A DNA stretch of 64,000 bases from Pseudomonas sp. Z8(2022) (GCF_025837155.1 NZ_CP107549.1:3968001-4032000), one strand, 5' to 3'; shown: positions 27,443 to 41,665, counted from the stretch's first letter. Program-made: numbers and translations. The notes: generated by a model from the letters alone, not told the origin.

Positions 27443-27919
27443 TCACAGAGAGTCGGAGGAGGTCGGCTGCGTCCGATAGCGCACGCGCCGACCGAGCAGG
27501 CCGAACAGCAGCGCACCGACGCTGCCACAGGCCATCAGTCCCAGCGTGCCCACGGCACTGCGATCGGCGGCGATCAGCGTCGGCATCGGAGCTGCGGCAT
27601 TGGCCAGCGCCAGTACCGACCAGATGGCCATGGCGCCCGCCACAACGAAGATCATCCAGCGCAGCATCGGCATGCGCCGGGCGCACCAGTTGGCCAATGG
27701 CAGGGCGACGACAAAGCCCAGCGCACAGAGCAGGGTGAAGATCGGCGCAAAACCGAGCAGGTCGAGGCAGGTGGTAGCCACGCGCACATCCAACGGCACA
27801 GGCGCGCCGAGAGCCTGCAGGGCGGCGAGATTGGTCTGGGTCTGAAAGATCGAGGCGAGCAGCGAGGCCAGCAACACGGCGAGGGCGAAAGCGAGCAACA
27901 GGCGCGGCTTGCTGGACAT
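27443..27919 (-). CDS. Integral membrane protein, 158 aa, unknown function
   Basis: The protein has four hydrophobic helices (LLLAFALAVLLASLLASIF, FAPIFTLLCALGFVVALPLANW, WMIFVVAGAMAIWSVLALANAA, LGLMACGSVGALLFGLLG) and a short polar C-terminus. No catalytic motif is visible and I do not recognise the family. It precedes the sugar dehydrogenase gene by 14 bp, which suggests an operon and a possible envelope role. Confidence 0.75.
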   Translation of the reverse strand: MSSKPRLLLAFALAVLLASLLASIFQTQTNLAALQALGAPVPLDVRVATTCLDLLGFAPIFTLLCALGFVVALPLANWCARRMPMLRWMIFVVAGAMAIWSVLALANAAAPMPTLIAADRSAVGTLGLMACGSVGALLFGLLGRRVRYRTQPTSSDSL

Positions 27920-28073
27920 GGATCACGGATTCCCGGAACGATAGTGCCCGGATTATGGCCCACCCCACCGGCGGTTATGCCCCTGGTGTTTTACAGGGTT
28001 TTACCTGCGGGCGGCGACCATGTTCCGAGCCTCAGCCAGATGCCCTCGACCACGGTCCGAACGCCGGGCATGA

Positions 28074-28107
28074 GAAAGCCGCGAGAGCTTGCGCTGTCGC
28101 GGCTTTC
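28074..28107 (-). terminator. Stem-loop terminator after fba
   Basis: GAAAGCCGCGA (28074-28084) pairs with TCGCGGCTTTC (28097-28107), an 11-bp perfect stem with a 12-nt loop. It is 33 bp past the fba stop. The T-run is short (CTTTCTC on the fba strand). Confidence 0.7.
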
Positions 28108-28139
28108 GGCTGAACGATGCGGGCGTGGCCCGCGTCGAA

Positions 28140-29204
28140 TCAGTTGACCTTGGCGGCCAGCTCGCCGCTGGCGTAACGCTTGTACATGTTCTCCAGGGAG
28201 ATCGGCTTGATCTTGGAGGCGTTGCCGGCGGTGCCGAAGGCTTCGTAACGGGCGATGCAGATGTCACGCATGGCGTCGATGGTCTTGGCGAAGAACTTGC
28301 GCGGGTCGAACTCGCTCGGGTGCTCGGCCATCATGCGGCGGATGGCACCGGTGGAGGCCAGACGCAGGTCGGTGTCGATGTTGACCTTGCGCACGCCGTG
28401 CTTGATGCCTTCAACGATCTCCTCGACCGGCACACCGTAGGTTTCCTTGATGTCGCCGCCGAATTCGTTGATCACCTTCAGCCATTCCTGCGGAACGGAC
28501 GAGGAGCCGTGCATCACCAGGTGGGTGTTGGGAATGCGCGCGTGGATTTCCTTGATGCGCTGGATCGACAGCACGTCGCCGGTTGGCGGCTTGGTGAACT
28601 TGTAGGCGCCGTGGCTGGTGCCGATGGCGATGGCCAGGGCATCGACCTGGGTGCGCTTGACGAAGTCGGCAGCCTCTTCCGGGTCGGTCAGCAGCTGGCT
28701 GTGATCCAGCACGCCCTCGGCGCCGACGCCATCTTCCTCACCGGCCATGCCGGTTTCCAGGCTGCCCAGGCAACCCAGCTCGCCTTCCACGGACACGCCG
28801 CAGGCATGGGCGAAGGCCACGGTCTGCTGGGTCACGCGGACGTTGTAGTCGTAGTCGGCCGGGGTCTTGCCGTCTTCCTTCAGCGAGCCGTCCATCATCA
28901 CCGAGGAGAAACCCAGCTGGATGGAGCGCTGGCACACGTCGGGGCTGGTGCCGTGGTCCTGGTGCATGCACACCGGGATATGCGGGAATTCCTCGATGGC
29001 GGCCAGGATCAGGTGGCGCAGGAACGGCGCACCGGCGTACTTGCGGGCACCAGCGGAGGCCTGGACGATGACCGGCGAATCGGTCTTGTCGGCGGCTTCC
29101 ATGATGGCGCGCATCTGCTCGAGGTTGTTGACGTTGAAGGCCGGCACGCCGTAGCCGAATTCGGCGGCGTGGTCGAGCATCTGGCGCATGCTGATAAGTG
29201 CCAT
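28140..29204 (-). CDS. fba: Class II fructose-bisphosphate aldolase
   Basis: The 354-aa zinc enzyme splits fructose 1,6-bisphosphate or condenses the trioses. In Pseudomonas it mainly serves gluconeogenesis because phosphofructokinase is lacking. Signatures are [12 protein letters not shown]-like ([10 protein letters not shown] with zinc ligand His), [22 protein letters not shown] (second zinc ligand region), GTSHGAYK and NIDTDLR. This is the Calvin-cycle-type subclass. The ATG at 29204 gives the family length; the frame upstream is not conserved. It lies on the same strand as pgk, epd and tkt, separated from pgk by two small lipoprotein genes. Confidence 0.96.
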   Translation of the reverse strand: MALISMRQMLDHAAEFGYGVPAFNVNNLEQMRAIMEAADKTDSPVIVQASAGARKYAGAPFLRHLILAAIEEFPHIPVCMHQDHGTSPDVCQRSIQLGFSSVMMDGSLKEDGKTPADYDYNVRVTQQTVAFAHACGVSVEGELGCLGSLETGMAGEEDGVGAEGVLDHSQLLTDPEEAADFVKRTQVDALAIAIGTSHGAYKFTKPPTGDVLSIQRIKEIHARIPNTHLVMHGSSSVPQEWLKVINEFGGDIKETYGVPVEEIVEGIKHGVRKVNIDTDLRLASTGAIRRMMAEHPSEFDPRKFFAKTIDAMRDICIARYEAFGTAGNASKIKPISLENMYKRYASGELAAKVN

Positions 29205-29328
29205 GGTGTTTCTGTCTCCCGGTTTGGAGGTCGTTGATCGTGCAAGCCTGCCGCAGGGGCAGGCGTTGTTCAAGTTTCGTCGAGCTGGGACTGGGCCCGC
29301 GGCTCTCGTCTCGGCATCGCCGAGGGTG

Positions 29329-29655
29329 TTACCGCGCCTTGCAGCCGCGGCCGATCAGGTCATCGGTGGCCGTCCAGTAGACCAGGCCTTCCTCACCCTT
29401 GGTATGGAAGGACAGGCGCCCGTCGCTGTACAGCACACCGGACGCGGCCCGTTCCTGAGTGAGACGATAGACGATGTCGTCGCCACCCAGGCGTACATCC
29501 ACCTGCTCGAAGCTGCCATCGGCGAAACGCCACTGGACTTCGGCCTGGCTGTCACAAACCCAGCGATTCCATTGCTCCGGCGCCGCCGGCTGACTGCTGC
29601 AGGCTGCCAGCAGCAGGGCGACGGCCACGAGCCCCGCCCGTCTGATTCCGCTCAA
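29329..29655 (-). CDS. MliC-type lysozyme-inhibitor-like lipoprotein
   Basis: The 108-aa product starts at a TTG (29653-29655) directly after GAGGAGAGG; no ATG fits. The N-terminus [19 protein letters not shown] has a lipobox with C19. The mature part has the MliC layout: [13 protein letters not shown], then [22 protein letters not shown] (the SGxxY..F..KG loop that blocks the lysozyme active site) and a final GCK. It probably sits in the outer membrane facing the periplasm and protects against C-type lysozyme. It follows the small lipoprotein gene by 13 bp. Confidence 0.8.
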   Translation of the reverse strand: MSGIRRAGLVAVALLLAACSSQPAAPEQWNRWVCDSQAEVQWRFADGSFEQVDVRLGGDDIVYRLTQERAASGVLYSDGRLSFHTKGEEGLVYWTATDDLIGRGCKAR

Positions 29656-29668
29656 TTGCCTCTCCTCG

Positions 29669-29854
29669 TCAGCAACGCTGTTCCGGCACCGGACCGGTAA
29701 GCTGGCCGGTGTTCTCTTCGACACGCTGATCATCCTGAGTGGTCGGGGTTTCGATCTGCGCAGGGCTGAATACCTCGCAGGCGGCTTCCCGACCACCGCC
29801 GGCGCAACCCGCCAGCAACATACCAATCACGCTCAATGCGGCTAACTTGTCCAT
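29669..29854 (-). CDS. Small lipoprotein, 61 aa
   Basis: The start MDKLAALSVIGMLLAGCAGGG has a clear lipobox (LLAGC). The rest has two further cysteines (AACEVF and the C-terminal QRC) and a polar, threonine/glutamine-rich middle. AAGGAG precedes the ATG on this strand. It is co-directional with and 13 bp before the MliC-like gene, so they likely form a two-gene unit. I do not recognise the family. Confidence 0.75.
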   Translation of the reverse strand: MDKLAALSVIGMLLAGCAGGGREAACEVFSPAQIETPTTQDDQRVEENTGQLTGPVPEQRC

Positions 29855-29958
29855 GACACGACTCCTTGTACGATGATCCGGTTTTCTACAGACCACCCGT
29901 TCGCGTCAGGGTTTAATCAGCCGGGGCTCAGGGCAACTCCCTTCACCCTGGCTCGCCT

Positions 29959-31119
29959 TTACCTGGCGCGCTGCTCCAGCACTTCCACGGCCGGCAGTAC
30001 CTTGCCCTCGACGAATTCGAGGAAGGCGCCGCCACCGGTGGAAATGTAGGAAATCTTCTCGGCCACGCCGTACTTGTCGATGGCCGCCAGGGTGTCGCCA
30101 CCACCGGCGATGGAGAACGCCGGGCTCTCTGCGATGGCCTGGGCCAGCGCCTTGGTGCCGTTGCCGAACTGGTCGAACTCGAAGACGCCGACCGGACCGT
30201 TCCACAGGATGGTCTGCGACGCCTTGAGCATCTCGGCAAACTGCGCGGCAGTTTGCGGGCCGATGTCGAGGATCATGTCGTCCCCGGCCACGTCGCGCAC
30301 CGACTTGACGGTGGCTTCGGCGTCTTCTGCGAAGGCCTTGGCCACCACCACATCCACCGGCAGCGGTACGCTGACCTTGGCCGCGATGGCCTTGGCGGTG
30401 TCGACCAGATCGGCTTCATACAGCGACTTGCCCACCGGCAGACCGGCCGCGGCGAGGAAGGTGTTGGCGATGCCGCCGCCGACGATCAGCGAGTCGCAGA
30501 TATCGGCCAGCGAGTTGAGCACGTCCAGCTTGGTCGACACCTTGGAGCCGGCGACGATGGCCAGCATCGGTCGCGCCGGCTTGTCCAGCGCCTTGCCCAG
30601 CGCCTCCAGCTCGGCAGCCAGCAGCGGGCCGGCGCAGGCGACCTTGGCGAACTTGGCCACGCCGTGGGTCGAACCCTGGGCGCGGTGGGCGGTACCGAAG
30701 GCGTCCATCACGAACACGTCGCACAGCGCCGCGTACTGCTGCGCCAGCTCGTCGCTGTTCTTCTTCTCGCCCTTGTTGAAGCGCACGTTTTCCAGCAACA
30801 CCAGCTCGCCGGCCTTGACCTCGACGCCGCCCAGGTAGTCCTTGACCAGCGGTACGTCGCGGCCGAGCGCCTTGCTCAGGTAGGCAGCGACCGGAGCCAG
30901 GCTGTCTTCCTCGCTGTAGACACCCTCTTCCGGACGCCCCAGGTGTGAGCAGACCAGCACCGCCGCGCCCTTTTCCAGGGCCAGCTTGATGGTCGGCAGC
31001 GAGGCGAGGATGCGCGCGTCGCTCTTGACCACGCCATCCTTCACCGGGACGTTGAGGTCTTCGCGGATCAGCACGCGCTTACCGGCGAGGTCGAGGTCGG
31101 TCATCTTCAGAACGGTCAT
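29959..31119 (-). CDS. pgk: Phosphoglycerate kinase
   Basis: The 386-aa enzyme transfers phosphate between 1,3-bisphosphoglycerate and ADP. It has [15 protein letters not shown] with the substrate-binding residues, [19 protein letters not shown], and the nucleotide segments [12 protein letters not shown] and GGGDTLAAI. It starts three bases after the epd stop, so epd-pgk are translationally coupled in the tkt-epd-pgk run. Confidence 0.97.
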   Translation of the reverse strand: MTVLKMTDLDLAGKRVLIREDLNVPVKDGVVKSDARILASLPTIKLALEKGAAVLVCSHLGRPEEGVYSEEDSLAPVAAYLSKALGRDVPLVKDYLGGVEVKAGELVLLENVRFNKGEKKNSDELAQQYAALCDVFVMDAFGTAHRAQGSTHGVAKFAKVACAGPLLAAELEALGKALDKPARPMLAIVAGSKVSTKLDVLNSLADICDSLIVGGGIANTFLAAAGLPVGKSLYEADLVDTAKAIAAKVSVPLPVDVVVAKAFAEDAEATVKSVRDVAGDDMILDIGPQTAAQFAEMLKASQTILWNGPVGVFEFDQFGNGTKALAQAIAESPAFSIAGGGDTLAAIDKYGVAEKISYISTGGGAFLEFVEGKVLPAVEVLEQRAR

Positions 31120-31122
31120 AGA

Positions 31123-32190
31123 TCAGTCCTTCACGGGGGCTGGTTGTACGGTGGAAGTGGATACAGCGAGAAAATGTTCGGCGACATCGAGCATGCGGTT
31201 GGCAAAACCCCATTCGTTGTCGAACCAGGCCAGCAGATTGACCAGACGCGGGCCGGACACGCGGGTCTGGCTGCCGTCGACGATGGCCGAGTGCGGGTCA
31301 TGGTTGAAGTCGCAGCTGGCGTGCGGCAGCTCGGTGTAGGCCAGCAGGCCCTGGAGCGGACCGGTTTCGGCGGCCTGGCGCAACACCCGGTTGATCTCCT
31401 CGGCCGAGGTATCGCGGGAGGTCTGCAGGGTAATGTCCAGACAGGAAACATTGACCGTCGGCACGCGGATCGCCTTGGCCTGGATGCGCCCGGCCAGCTC
31501 CGGCAGCAGACGCTCGATACCGCGGGCCAGTCCGGTGGACACCGGAATCACCGACTGGAAGGCCGAGCGCGTGCGGCGCAGGTCTTCGTGGTGATAGGCA
31601 TCGATCACGGGCTGGTCATTCATCGCCGAGTGGATGGTGGTAATGGAGACGTATTCCAGACCCACCACCTCGTCGAGAAGTTTCAACAGCGGCACGCCGC
31701 AGTTGGTGGTGCAGGAGGCGTTGGACACCAGGCGCTCGGCGCCCGACAGACAACCCTGATTGACGCCGTAGACCACGGTGGCGTCGATATCCGCCTCGCT
31801 GGCCATCGGCTGCGACAGCAGCACCCGCGGCGCGCCGGCATCGATGAAGCGCTGCGCCTGATCGCGGATGACGTACTGCCCGGAGCACTCCAGCAGCAGG
31901 TCGATATCCAGCGCCGCCCAGTCGATGGCCTCAGGCTCGCTCTGGCGCAACACCTTCACGCAGTCGCCATTGATATGCAGGCAGTCGCCATCGACCTTCA
32001 CCTCACCGGGAAAACGGCCGTGAGTGGAGTCGAAGCGGGTCAGGTATTCGACGCTGGCCTGATCGGCCAGATCGTTGAGGGCAACGATTTCCAGGCCCGA
32101 CGAGTTGCCGCGCTCGTACAGCGCGCGCAGCACGCAGCGGCCAATACGGCCATAGCCGTTGAGGGCGACACGATAGGGGCGATTGGACAT
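31123..32190 (-). CDS. epd: D-erythrose-4-phosphate dehydrogenase (GAPDH family)
   Basis: The 355-aa protein has the NAD-binding start YRVALNGYGRIGRCVLRAL and the catalytic cysteine in SNASCTTNCGVPLL, the GAPDH signature. It begins MSNRPYRVAL and sits between tkt and pgk, the classic epd position. The enzyme makes 4-phosphoerythronate for pyridoxal phosphate synthesis, using erythrose 4-phosphate that transketolase produces. A glycolytic GAPDH role is the alternative. I took the ATG at 32190; the upstream frame runs into the spacer. Confidence 0.92.
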   Translation of the reverse strand: MSNRPYRVALNGYGRIGRCVLRALYERGNSSGLEIVALNDLADQASVEYLTRFDSTHGRFPGEVKVDGDCLHINGDCVKVLRQSEPEAIDWAALDIDLLLECSGQYVIRDQAQRFIDAGAPRVLLSQPMASEADIDATVVYGVNQGCLSGAERLVSNASCTTNCGVPLLKLLDEVVGLEYVSITTIHSAMNDQPVIDAYHHEDLRRTRSAFQSVIPVSTGLARGIERLLPELAGRIQAKAIRVPTVNVSCLDITLQTSRDTSAEEINRVLRQAAETGPLQGLLAYTELPHASCDFNHDPHSAIVDGSQTRVSGPRLVNLLAWFDNEWGFANRMLDVAEHFLAVSTSTVQPAPVKD

Positions 32191-32254
32191 GGCGTCTCGC
32201 AGGTTCGCAGCTCGGCTGTCCCTCCCCCACAGGCGGGAGAGGGGCGTCGAAGCA

Positions 32255-34255
32255 TCAGGCGTCCAGCAGTTCTTCGGCAGTGGCGACGATGTTCTCGACG
32301 GTAAAGCCGAAGTGTTCGAACAGCGCCGGCGCCGGCGCCGACTCACCGAAGCTGGTCATGCCGATGATGCGGCCTTCCAGGCCCACGTACTTGTACCAGT
32401 AGTCGGCGTGCGAGGCTTCGATGGCGATGCGCGCACCGACCTGCAGCGGCAGCACGGCCTGCTTGTAGGCGGCGTCCTGCTGGTCGAACACGCTGGTCGA
32501 CGGCATCGATACCACGCGTACCTGGCGACCCTTTTCTTCCAGTTTGGCGGCTGCCTGCATGGCCAGGGTCACTTCCGAACCGGTGGCAATAAGGATCAGC
32601 TCCGGCTCGCCGGCACTGTCCTTGAGCACGTAGCCACCACGGGCGACATCTGCCAGCTGCTGGGCATCACGCTGCTGGTGCGGCAGGTTCTGGCGGCTGA
32701 AGATCAGCGCGCTCGGACCGTCGTTACGCTCGATGGCGTACTTCCAGGCCACGGCGGATTCCACGGCATCGGCCGGGCGCCAGGTGTCGAGGTTCGGCGT
32801 GCCGCGCAGGCTGGCCAGTTGCTCGATCGGCTGGTGGGTCGGGCCGTCTTCGCCAAGACCGATGGAGTCGTGGGTGAACACGTACAGCACGCGCTGTTTC
32901 ATCAGCGCGGACATGCGCACCGCGTTGCGCGCGTACTCCATGAAGATCAGGAAGGTCGCGCCGTACGGCACGAAGCCACCGTGCAGGGCGATGCCGTTCA
33001 TGATGGCGCTCATGCCGAACTCACGCACGCCGTAGAACATGTAGTTACCGGACGCGTCTTCGGCGGAAACACCCTTGCAGCCCTTCCACAGGGTCAGGTT
33101 GGAGCCGGCCAGGTCGGCCGAACCACCGAGGAATTCCGGCAGCAGCGGGCCGAAGGCGTTCAGCGCGTTCTGGCTGGCCTTGCGGCTGGCGATGGTTTCG
33201 CCCTTCTCGGCCACTTCACGTACGTAGGCGGCGGCCTTCTCGGCGAAATCGGCCGGCAGTTCGCCAGCGATACGACGCTTGAATTCGGCAGCCAGCTCGG
33301 GGAAGGCAGCGGCGTAGGCTGCGAACTTCTCGTTCCAGGCAGCTTCGGCAGCAGCGCCGGCTTCCCTGGCATCCCACTCGGCGTAGATCTCGGCCGGGAT
33401 TTCGAACGGCCCAAAGTTCCAGCCCAGCTGCGCGCGGGTCAGGGCGATCTCGTCGTTGCCCAGCGGCGCGCCGTGGCACTCTTCCTTGCCCTGCTTGTTC
33501 GGCGAACCGAAGCCGATGGTGGTCTTGCAGCAGATCAGAGTCGGCTGATCCGGCGTCTTGCGCGCGGTCTCGATGGCCATCTTGATTTCGTCGGCATCGT
33601 GGCCGTTGACCTTGCGGATCACCTGCCAGCCGTACGCCTCGAAGCGCGCCGGGGTATCGTCGGTGAACCAGCCCTCAACCTCGCCGTCGATGGAGATGCC
33701 GTTGTCGTCATAGAAGGCGATCAGCTTGCCCAGGCCCAGGGTGCCGGCCAGCGAGCAGACCTCATGGCTGATGCCTTCCATCATGCAGCCGTCACCGAGG
33801 AACACGTAGGTGTTGTGGTCGACGATGGTGTGGCCTTCACGGTTGAACTGCGCGCCCAGCACTTTCTCGGCGATGGCGAAGCCAACGGCGTTGGCGATGC
33901 CCTGGCCCAGCGGGCCGGTGGTGGTCTCGACGCCCGGGGTGTAGCCGTACTCCGGGTGGCCCGGAGTCTTGCTGTGCAGCTGCCGGAAGTTCTTCAGGTC
34001 GTCGATCGACAGGTCGTAGCCGGTCAGGTGCAGCAGCGAGTAGATCAGCATCGAGCCGTGGCCGTTGGACAGCACGAAGCGGTCACGGTCGGCGAAATTC
34101 GGGTTCTGCGGATTGTGCTTCAGGTAATCGCGCCACAGCACTTCGGCGATGTCCGCCATCCCCATGGGGGCACCGGGGTGGCCGCTGTTGGCTTTCTGCA
34201 CGGCATCCATGCTGAGGGCACGAATGGCATTGGCTCGCTCACGACGGCTGGGCAT
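32255..34255 (-). CDS. tkt: Transketolase
   Basis: The 666-aa TPP enzyme of the pentose-phosphate pathway moves two-carbon units between sugar phosphates. Conserved parts include [12 protein letters not shown] (substrate His), the TPP-binding [12 protein letters not shown] ... DDNGISIDG, and the pyrimidine-domain [39 protein letters not shown] carries further catalytic histidines. The start at 34255 gives the usual [12 protein letters not shown] opening. Its leader holds a 9-bp inverted repeat. It diverges from sahR. Confidence 0.97.
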   Translation of the reverse strand: MPSRRERANAIRALSMDAVQKANSGHPGAPMGMADIAEVLWRDYLKHNPQNPNFADRDRFVLSNGHGSMLIYSLLHLTGYDLSIDDLKNFRQLHSKTPGHPEYGYTPGVETTTGPLGQGIANAVGFAIAEKVLGAQFNREGHTIVDHNTYVFLGDGCMMEGISHEVCSLAGTLGLGKLIAFYDDNGISIDGEVEGWFTDDTPARFEAYGWQVIRKVNGHDADEIKMAIETARKTPDQPTLICCKTTIGFGSPNKQGKEECHGAPLGNDEIALTRAQLGWNFGPFEIPAEIYAEWDAREAGAAAEAAWNEKFAAYAAAFPELAAEFKRRIAGELPADFAEKAAAYVREVAEKGETIASRKASQNALNAFGPLLPEFLGGSADLAGSNLTLWKGCKGVSAEDASGNYMFYGVREFGMSAIMNGIALHGGFVPYGATFLIFMEYARNAVRMSALMKQRVLYVFTHDSIGLGEDGPTHQPIEQLASLRGTPNLDTWRPADAVESAVAWKYAIERNDGPSALIFSRQNLPHQQRDAQQLADVARGGYVLKDSAGEPELILIATGSEVTLAMQAAAKLEEKGRQVRVVSMPSTSVFDQQDAAYKQAVLPLQVGARIAIEASHADYWYKYVGLEGRIIGMTSFGESAPAPALFEHFGFTVENIVATAEELLDA

Positions 34256-34292
34256 CGCTGAATCTCCTACGGGGGCTGCTTCTGGATGAAGG

Positions 34293-34320
34293 GGGCGAAA
34301 AAAGGCGCCCATTTTCGCCC
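34293..34320 (-). promoter_or_regulatory. Hairpin in the tkt leader
   Basis: GGGCGAAAA (34293-34301) pairs with TTTTCGCCC (34312-34320) around a 10-nt loop that itself contains GGCGCC. On the tkt strand it ends 38 bases before the ATG. It may stabilise the mRNA or modulate initiation. Confidence 0.45.
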
Positions 34321-34420
34321 AGCCGCCCCCGCGGGGCAATGACAGATGGTCGTAGAGAGCAAATCAGCCCGCGCGAACAAGGCCGGACACCCATCGCCGG
34401 GCGGCCGGAATCACGACCAG

Positions 34421-34448
34421 ACCAATATCAAAACTTTTTGATATTGGT
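34421..34448. promoter_or_regulatory. Near-perfect palindrome, likely SahR operator
   Basis: ACCAATATCAAAA (34421-34433) and TTTTGATATTGGT (34436-34448) are exact 13-bp arms around CT. It lies in the tkt-sahR divergent gap, 9 bp before the first possible sahR ATG and 38 bp before the preferred one. ArsR-family regulators bind such AT-rich dyads, and SahR is reported to regulate SAM-cycle genes including its neighbours. A TTGCTG (34450-34455)-17 bp-TAGACT (34473-34478) promoter overlaps its right flank. Confidence 0.75.
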
Positions 34449-34486
34449 ATTGCTGTATGAAAAATGACCGACTAGACTGCGCCACC

Positions 34487-35488
34487 ATGACCCTGCGCGC
34501 ATCCCAGCTGCAATTCGACCCCTACGACGAGCTCGCCGCCCTGTGCAAGGCCGGCGGTGATGCGTTGCGCCTCAACGTGCTGCGCGCACTGAGCAACGAT
34601 TCGTTCGGCGTGCTGGAACTGGCGCAGATCTTCGCCATCGGACAGTCGGGCATGAGCCACCACCTCAAGGTCCTGGCCCAGGCCGGCCTGGTCGCCACGC
34701 GCCGCGAAGGCAATGCGATCTTCTACCGACGTGCCCTGCCCAATGGCCGCCTGCACGCTGCCCTGCTGGACGATATCGACGACCTGCCGCTGCCCGATGA
34801 CGTGCAGGCACGCATCGCCACCGTGCACCAGCAGCGCGCCACCGTCAGCCGCGACTTCTTCGCACGCATGGCCAGCAGCTTCCAGGCCCAGCAGGATCTG
34901 ATCGCCGGCCTGCCGCAATACCGCGACAGCCTGCTGGCCCTGCTCGATGCGCTGCACTTCGCGCCGGATGCATCGGCGCTGGAAATCGGCCCCGGCGACG
35001 GCGCCTTCCTGCCCGAACTGGCACGGCGCTTCGCCCGGGTCACGGCACTGGACAACAGTCCGGCTATGCTCGAACTGGCCAGCCAGCGATGCGCTGCGGA
35101 AAACCTGCACAACGTCGAGCTGAAACTGGCCGATGCACTACAGGACGAACAGCAACCCGCCGACTGCGTGGTGTTGAACATGGTGCTGCACCACTTCGCC
35201 ACGCCGGCCGAGGCCTTTCGCAGACTTGCCGGCCTGGTCGCGCCAGGCGGCAGCCTGCTGCTCAGCGAACTGTGCAGCCACGACCAGAGCTGGGCGCGCG
35301 AAGCCTGTGGCGACCTGTGGCTCGGCTTCGAACAGGAAGACCTGGCGCGCTGGGCGACGGCCGCAGGCCTGACGCCCGGCGAAAGCCTCTACATAGGCCT
35401 GAAAAACGGCTTTCAGATTCAATTACGGCACTTTGCCAAACCCGATGCGCACAGCGCCTTCAGCCTCCGGCAAGAAAGGAACCGATAG
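34487..35488 (+). CDS. sahR: SahR-type ArsR regulator with fused SAM-methyltransferase fold
   Basis: The protein (333 aa from 34487) has an N-terminal ArsR winged helix (FGVLELAQIFAIGQSGMSHHLKVLAQAGLVATRREGNAIFY). A class I methyltransferase fold follows: ALEIGPGDGAFLPELARRF (SAM/SAH-binding loop), VTALDNSPAMLELA and VVLNMVLHHFATP. This fusion is that of SahR, which senses S-adenosylhomocysteine and controls methionine-cycle genes. The TAG stop touches the metK ATG, so the two are coupled. Another ATG ten codons upstream (34457) is possible, but the -10-like TAGACT at 34473 places the transcript start next to 34487, which suggests a leaderless mRNA. It could also have retained methyltransferase activity. 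Confidence 0.85.
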   Translation: MTLRASQLQFDPYDELAALCKAGGDALRLNVLRALSNDSFGVLELAQIFAIGQSGMSHHLKVLAQAGLVATRREGNAIFYRRALPNGRLHAALLDDIDDLPLPDDVQARIATVHQQRATVSRDFFARMASSFQAQQDLIAGLPQYRDSLLALLDALHFAPDASALEIGPGDGAFLPELARRFARVTALDNSPAMLELASQRCAAENLHNVELKLADALQDEQQPADCVVLNMVLHHFATPAEAFRRLAGLVAPGGSLLLSELCSHDQSWAREACGDLWLGFEQEDLARWATAAGLTPGESLYIGLKNGFQIQLRHFAKPDAHSAFSLRQERNR

Positions 35489-36679
<1,191 letters not shown>

Positions 36680-36696
36680 TACTCGGACGCGACACG

Positions 36697-36724
36697 AAAA
36701 GCCCCGCCCAGTGCGGGGCTTTTT
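36697..36724. terminator. Rho-independent terminator after metK
   Basis: AAAAGCCCCGC (36697-36707) pairs with GCGGGGCTTTT (36713-36723) around a 5-nt loop, with a T-run after it. Confidence 0.95.
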
Positions 36725-36784
36725 CCTGGGCGGTGGCCAGTGCACGCTGCACAAGCCATCAGTTGGTCTAGGCTGATTTCATGA

Positions 36785-38485
<1,701 letters not shown>

Positions 38486-38568
38486 CCGGGTCAGCCGACG
38501 GCGCATTCGCGTCGAACCTCGCGCCAGCATCAGGGTCACTTCGAAAGACACCCCGAGAGGAACAGATC

Positions 38569-38964
38569 ATGATTCGCCAAACCACTGTGCTCGGCCTGCT
38601 GCTGGCGGCCAACCTGAACGCCACTCCACTGCTGGCTGCCGACGGCGAAGGCGGCTGCGCCGTCAAACGCCAGGTGCTTCAGGAAAAGATCGAGGCCGCA
38701 CAACAGAGCGGTAATTCACAGGAGCTGGATGGCCTGCGCCGGGCAATGGGCAATGTCGACGCCCATTGCGATGACGCCTCGCTGCACGAGGAGCGTCTGG
38801 CCAGCGTCAAGGAAGCACGCGAGGAAGTGAAGAAGCGCGAGATGGATCTGCGCGAAGCCATGGGCAAGGACGATCAGGAGAAGATCGCCAAGCGCCAGGC
38901 CAGGCTGGCAGAGGCGCGCGCCGAACTGGAACAGGCCGAAGCCGAGGCGCGCGCCGGTCAATAG
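38569..38964 (+). CDS. DUF1090 family periplasmic protein (YqjC-like)
   Basis: The 131-aa product has a signal peptide ending near PLLAADG. A charged, largely coiled-coil mature domain follows, with CAVKRQVLQEKIEAAQQSGN and HCDDASLHEERLASVKEAREEVKKREMDLREA. Two cysteines (GGCAVK and AHCDD) are placed as in the DUF1090 family, which has no assigned function. GAGAGGAAC precedes the ATG. Its last seven bases overlap the end of the converging cytochrome c' gene. Confidence 0.85.
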   Translation: MIRQTTVLGLLLAANLNATPLLAADGEGGCAVKRQVLQEKIEAAQQSGNSQELDGLRRAMGNVDAHCDDASLHEERLASVKEAREEVKKREMDLREAMGKDDQEKIAKRQARLAEARAELEQAEAEARAGQ

Positions 38965-39407
38965 GCGCGGAACGCCTTGTGGCAGGCCTCGCAACTGTCC
39001 TCAACGGCCTGCATTGCGGGCTCCAGCTCGGCACGGCGCAGCGGCGGCGCCGTCGTCGCCTGCACCAGCGCAGCTGTAGCCTGCTCCAGATCACGCGCCA
39101 TCTTCTGAAACTGTTCCTGGCGCTGCCACACCTCTGGATTGGCCTTGCTGCGCTCGTCATCCGCCACCGCCGGGAAATGCTGCCAGGGCTCGCGCGACAA
39201 ACGATCCAGCTCGGCAGCGCCAGTGATGAATCCAGCCTCATCGTAGGGAATGCGGCCGCGCAGCATGCCGCCGAGGTCTTCGCTGACCTTGAGCATCTCC
39301 TTGAACAATGCCTGGCGCTTGCCCAGCGGCGAGTCGGGATCGACCCCGCCACAGGCGGCCAATATCGCGCAGACGCAGGTGAGCAGGTGGAATTTCTTCA
39401 GGGCCAT
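38958..39407 (-). CDS. Cytochrome c'-type protein
   Basis: The 149-aa protein begins MALKKFHLLTCVCAILAACGG, with a lipobox-like LAAC, so it may be lipid-anchored. The C-terminal CEACHKAFRAY is the haem-c CxxCH motif at the end of a four-helix bundle, as in cytochromes c'. Such proteins bind NO or CO; the function here is not shown. The ATG at 39407 was chosen over an upstream frame that lacks a signal. A GACAGG-AGG-CCTGTC dyad lies 19 bp upstream (39426-39440). Confidence 0.85.
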   Translation of the reverse strand: MALKKFHLLTCVCAILAACGGVDPDSPLGKRQALFKEMLKVSEDLGGMLRGRIPYDEAGFITGAAELDRLSREPWQHFPAVADDERSKANPEVWQRQEQFQKMARDLEQATAALVQATTAPPLRRAELEPAMQAVEDSCEACHKAFRAY

Positions 39408-39556
39408 CGACACGACTTCCGGGGTGACAGGAGGCCTGTCAGTATCGCGGCTCGACCGGATTGGGCCAAGCGACCTCTTGTCACAACGACTGTCTTTCAC
39501 ATGCCCCGGTCAGCCGCCGTTCAGCCGGGCCATCCCGAAAAACCGGGCTCGCGACT

Positions 39557-39943
39557 TCAGGCAGAGACCACGAACAAGGCGACGATCAGGCCCATACCGA
39601 CGAGCCACACCAGCGAGCGCAGCGGCCCCCAGCCAGCCAAGTAGCAGACTAAATACAGCAGGCGGCTGACGATGAACGCTACGGCCAACTGATCGAGCAG
39701 CGCCTGCCCGGCGCCACCGGCCTGATGGGCAATGATCACCGCGGCAGCGAACGCCGGAGTCACTTCGAAGCCGTTGAGCTGGGCGTTGTTGGCCCGCTTG
39801 CGCCAGCCTTCAAGCGTATTCAGGAACGCACGCGGGTCCTGATTGGCGCTCGGCCCGTAGCCGGGGCCGAGAAACTTGGCGGTAGTCGTCCCCAGATAGG
39901 GCAGAAGGATGGCGATCAGGACGCACCAGTAGGCCAGGGTCAT
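39557..39943 (-). CDS. MAPEG-family membrane protein
   Basis: The 128-aa protein has four membrane helices, starting with TLAYWCVLIAILLPYLG and ending with SLVWLVGMGLIVALFVVS. Between them is the MAPEG pattern: RANNAQLNGFEVTPAFAAAVIIA, with the NAxxN-E-F type helix, and VSRLLYLVCYLAG. MAPEG proteins include glutathione-dependent membrane enzymes, but small bacterial ones like this are mostly uncharacterised. It diverges from ahcY. Confidence 0.85.
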   Translation of the reverse strand: MTLAYWCVLIAILLPYLGTTTAKFLGPGYGPSANQDPRAFLNTLEGWRKRANNAQLNGFEVTPAFAAAVIIAHQAGGAGQALLDQLAVAFIVSRLLYLVCYLAGWGPLRSLVWLVGMGLIVALFVVSA

Positions 39944-40015
39944 GGCAACTCCACAGTTTGCTCGGGGAAGTGCGCAGCTTGTCCGTTCGCCAGGTCGAGA
40001 TCCTTGACCGACTGA

Positions 40016-41665
<1,650 letters not shown>

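Noticed and set aside
29856-29958. Possible small RNA between the small lipoprotein gene and pgk
   Set aside because: Only about 100 bp, no clear promoter-terminator pair.
32183-34261. 692-codon frame antisense to tkt
   Set aside because: It covers the complement of a clear transketolase and has shadow-like composition.
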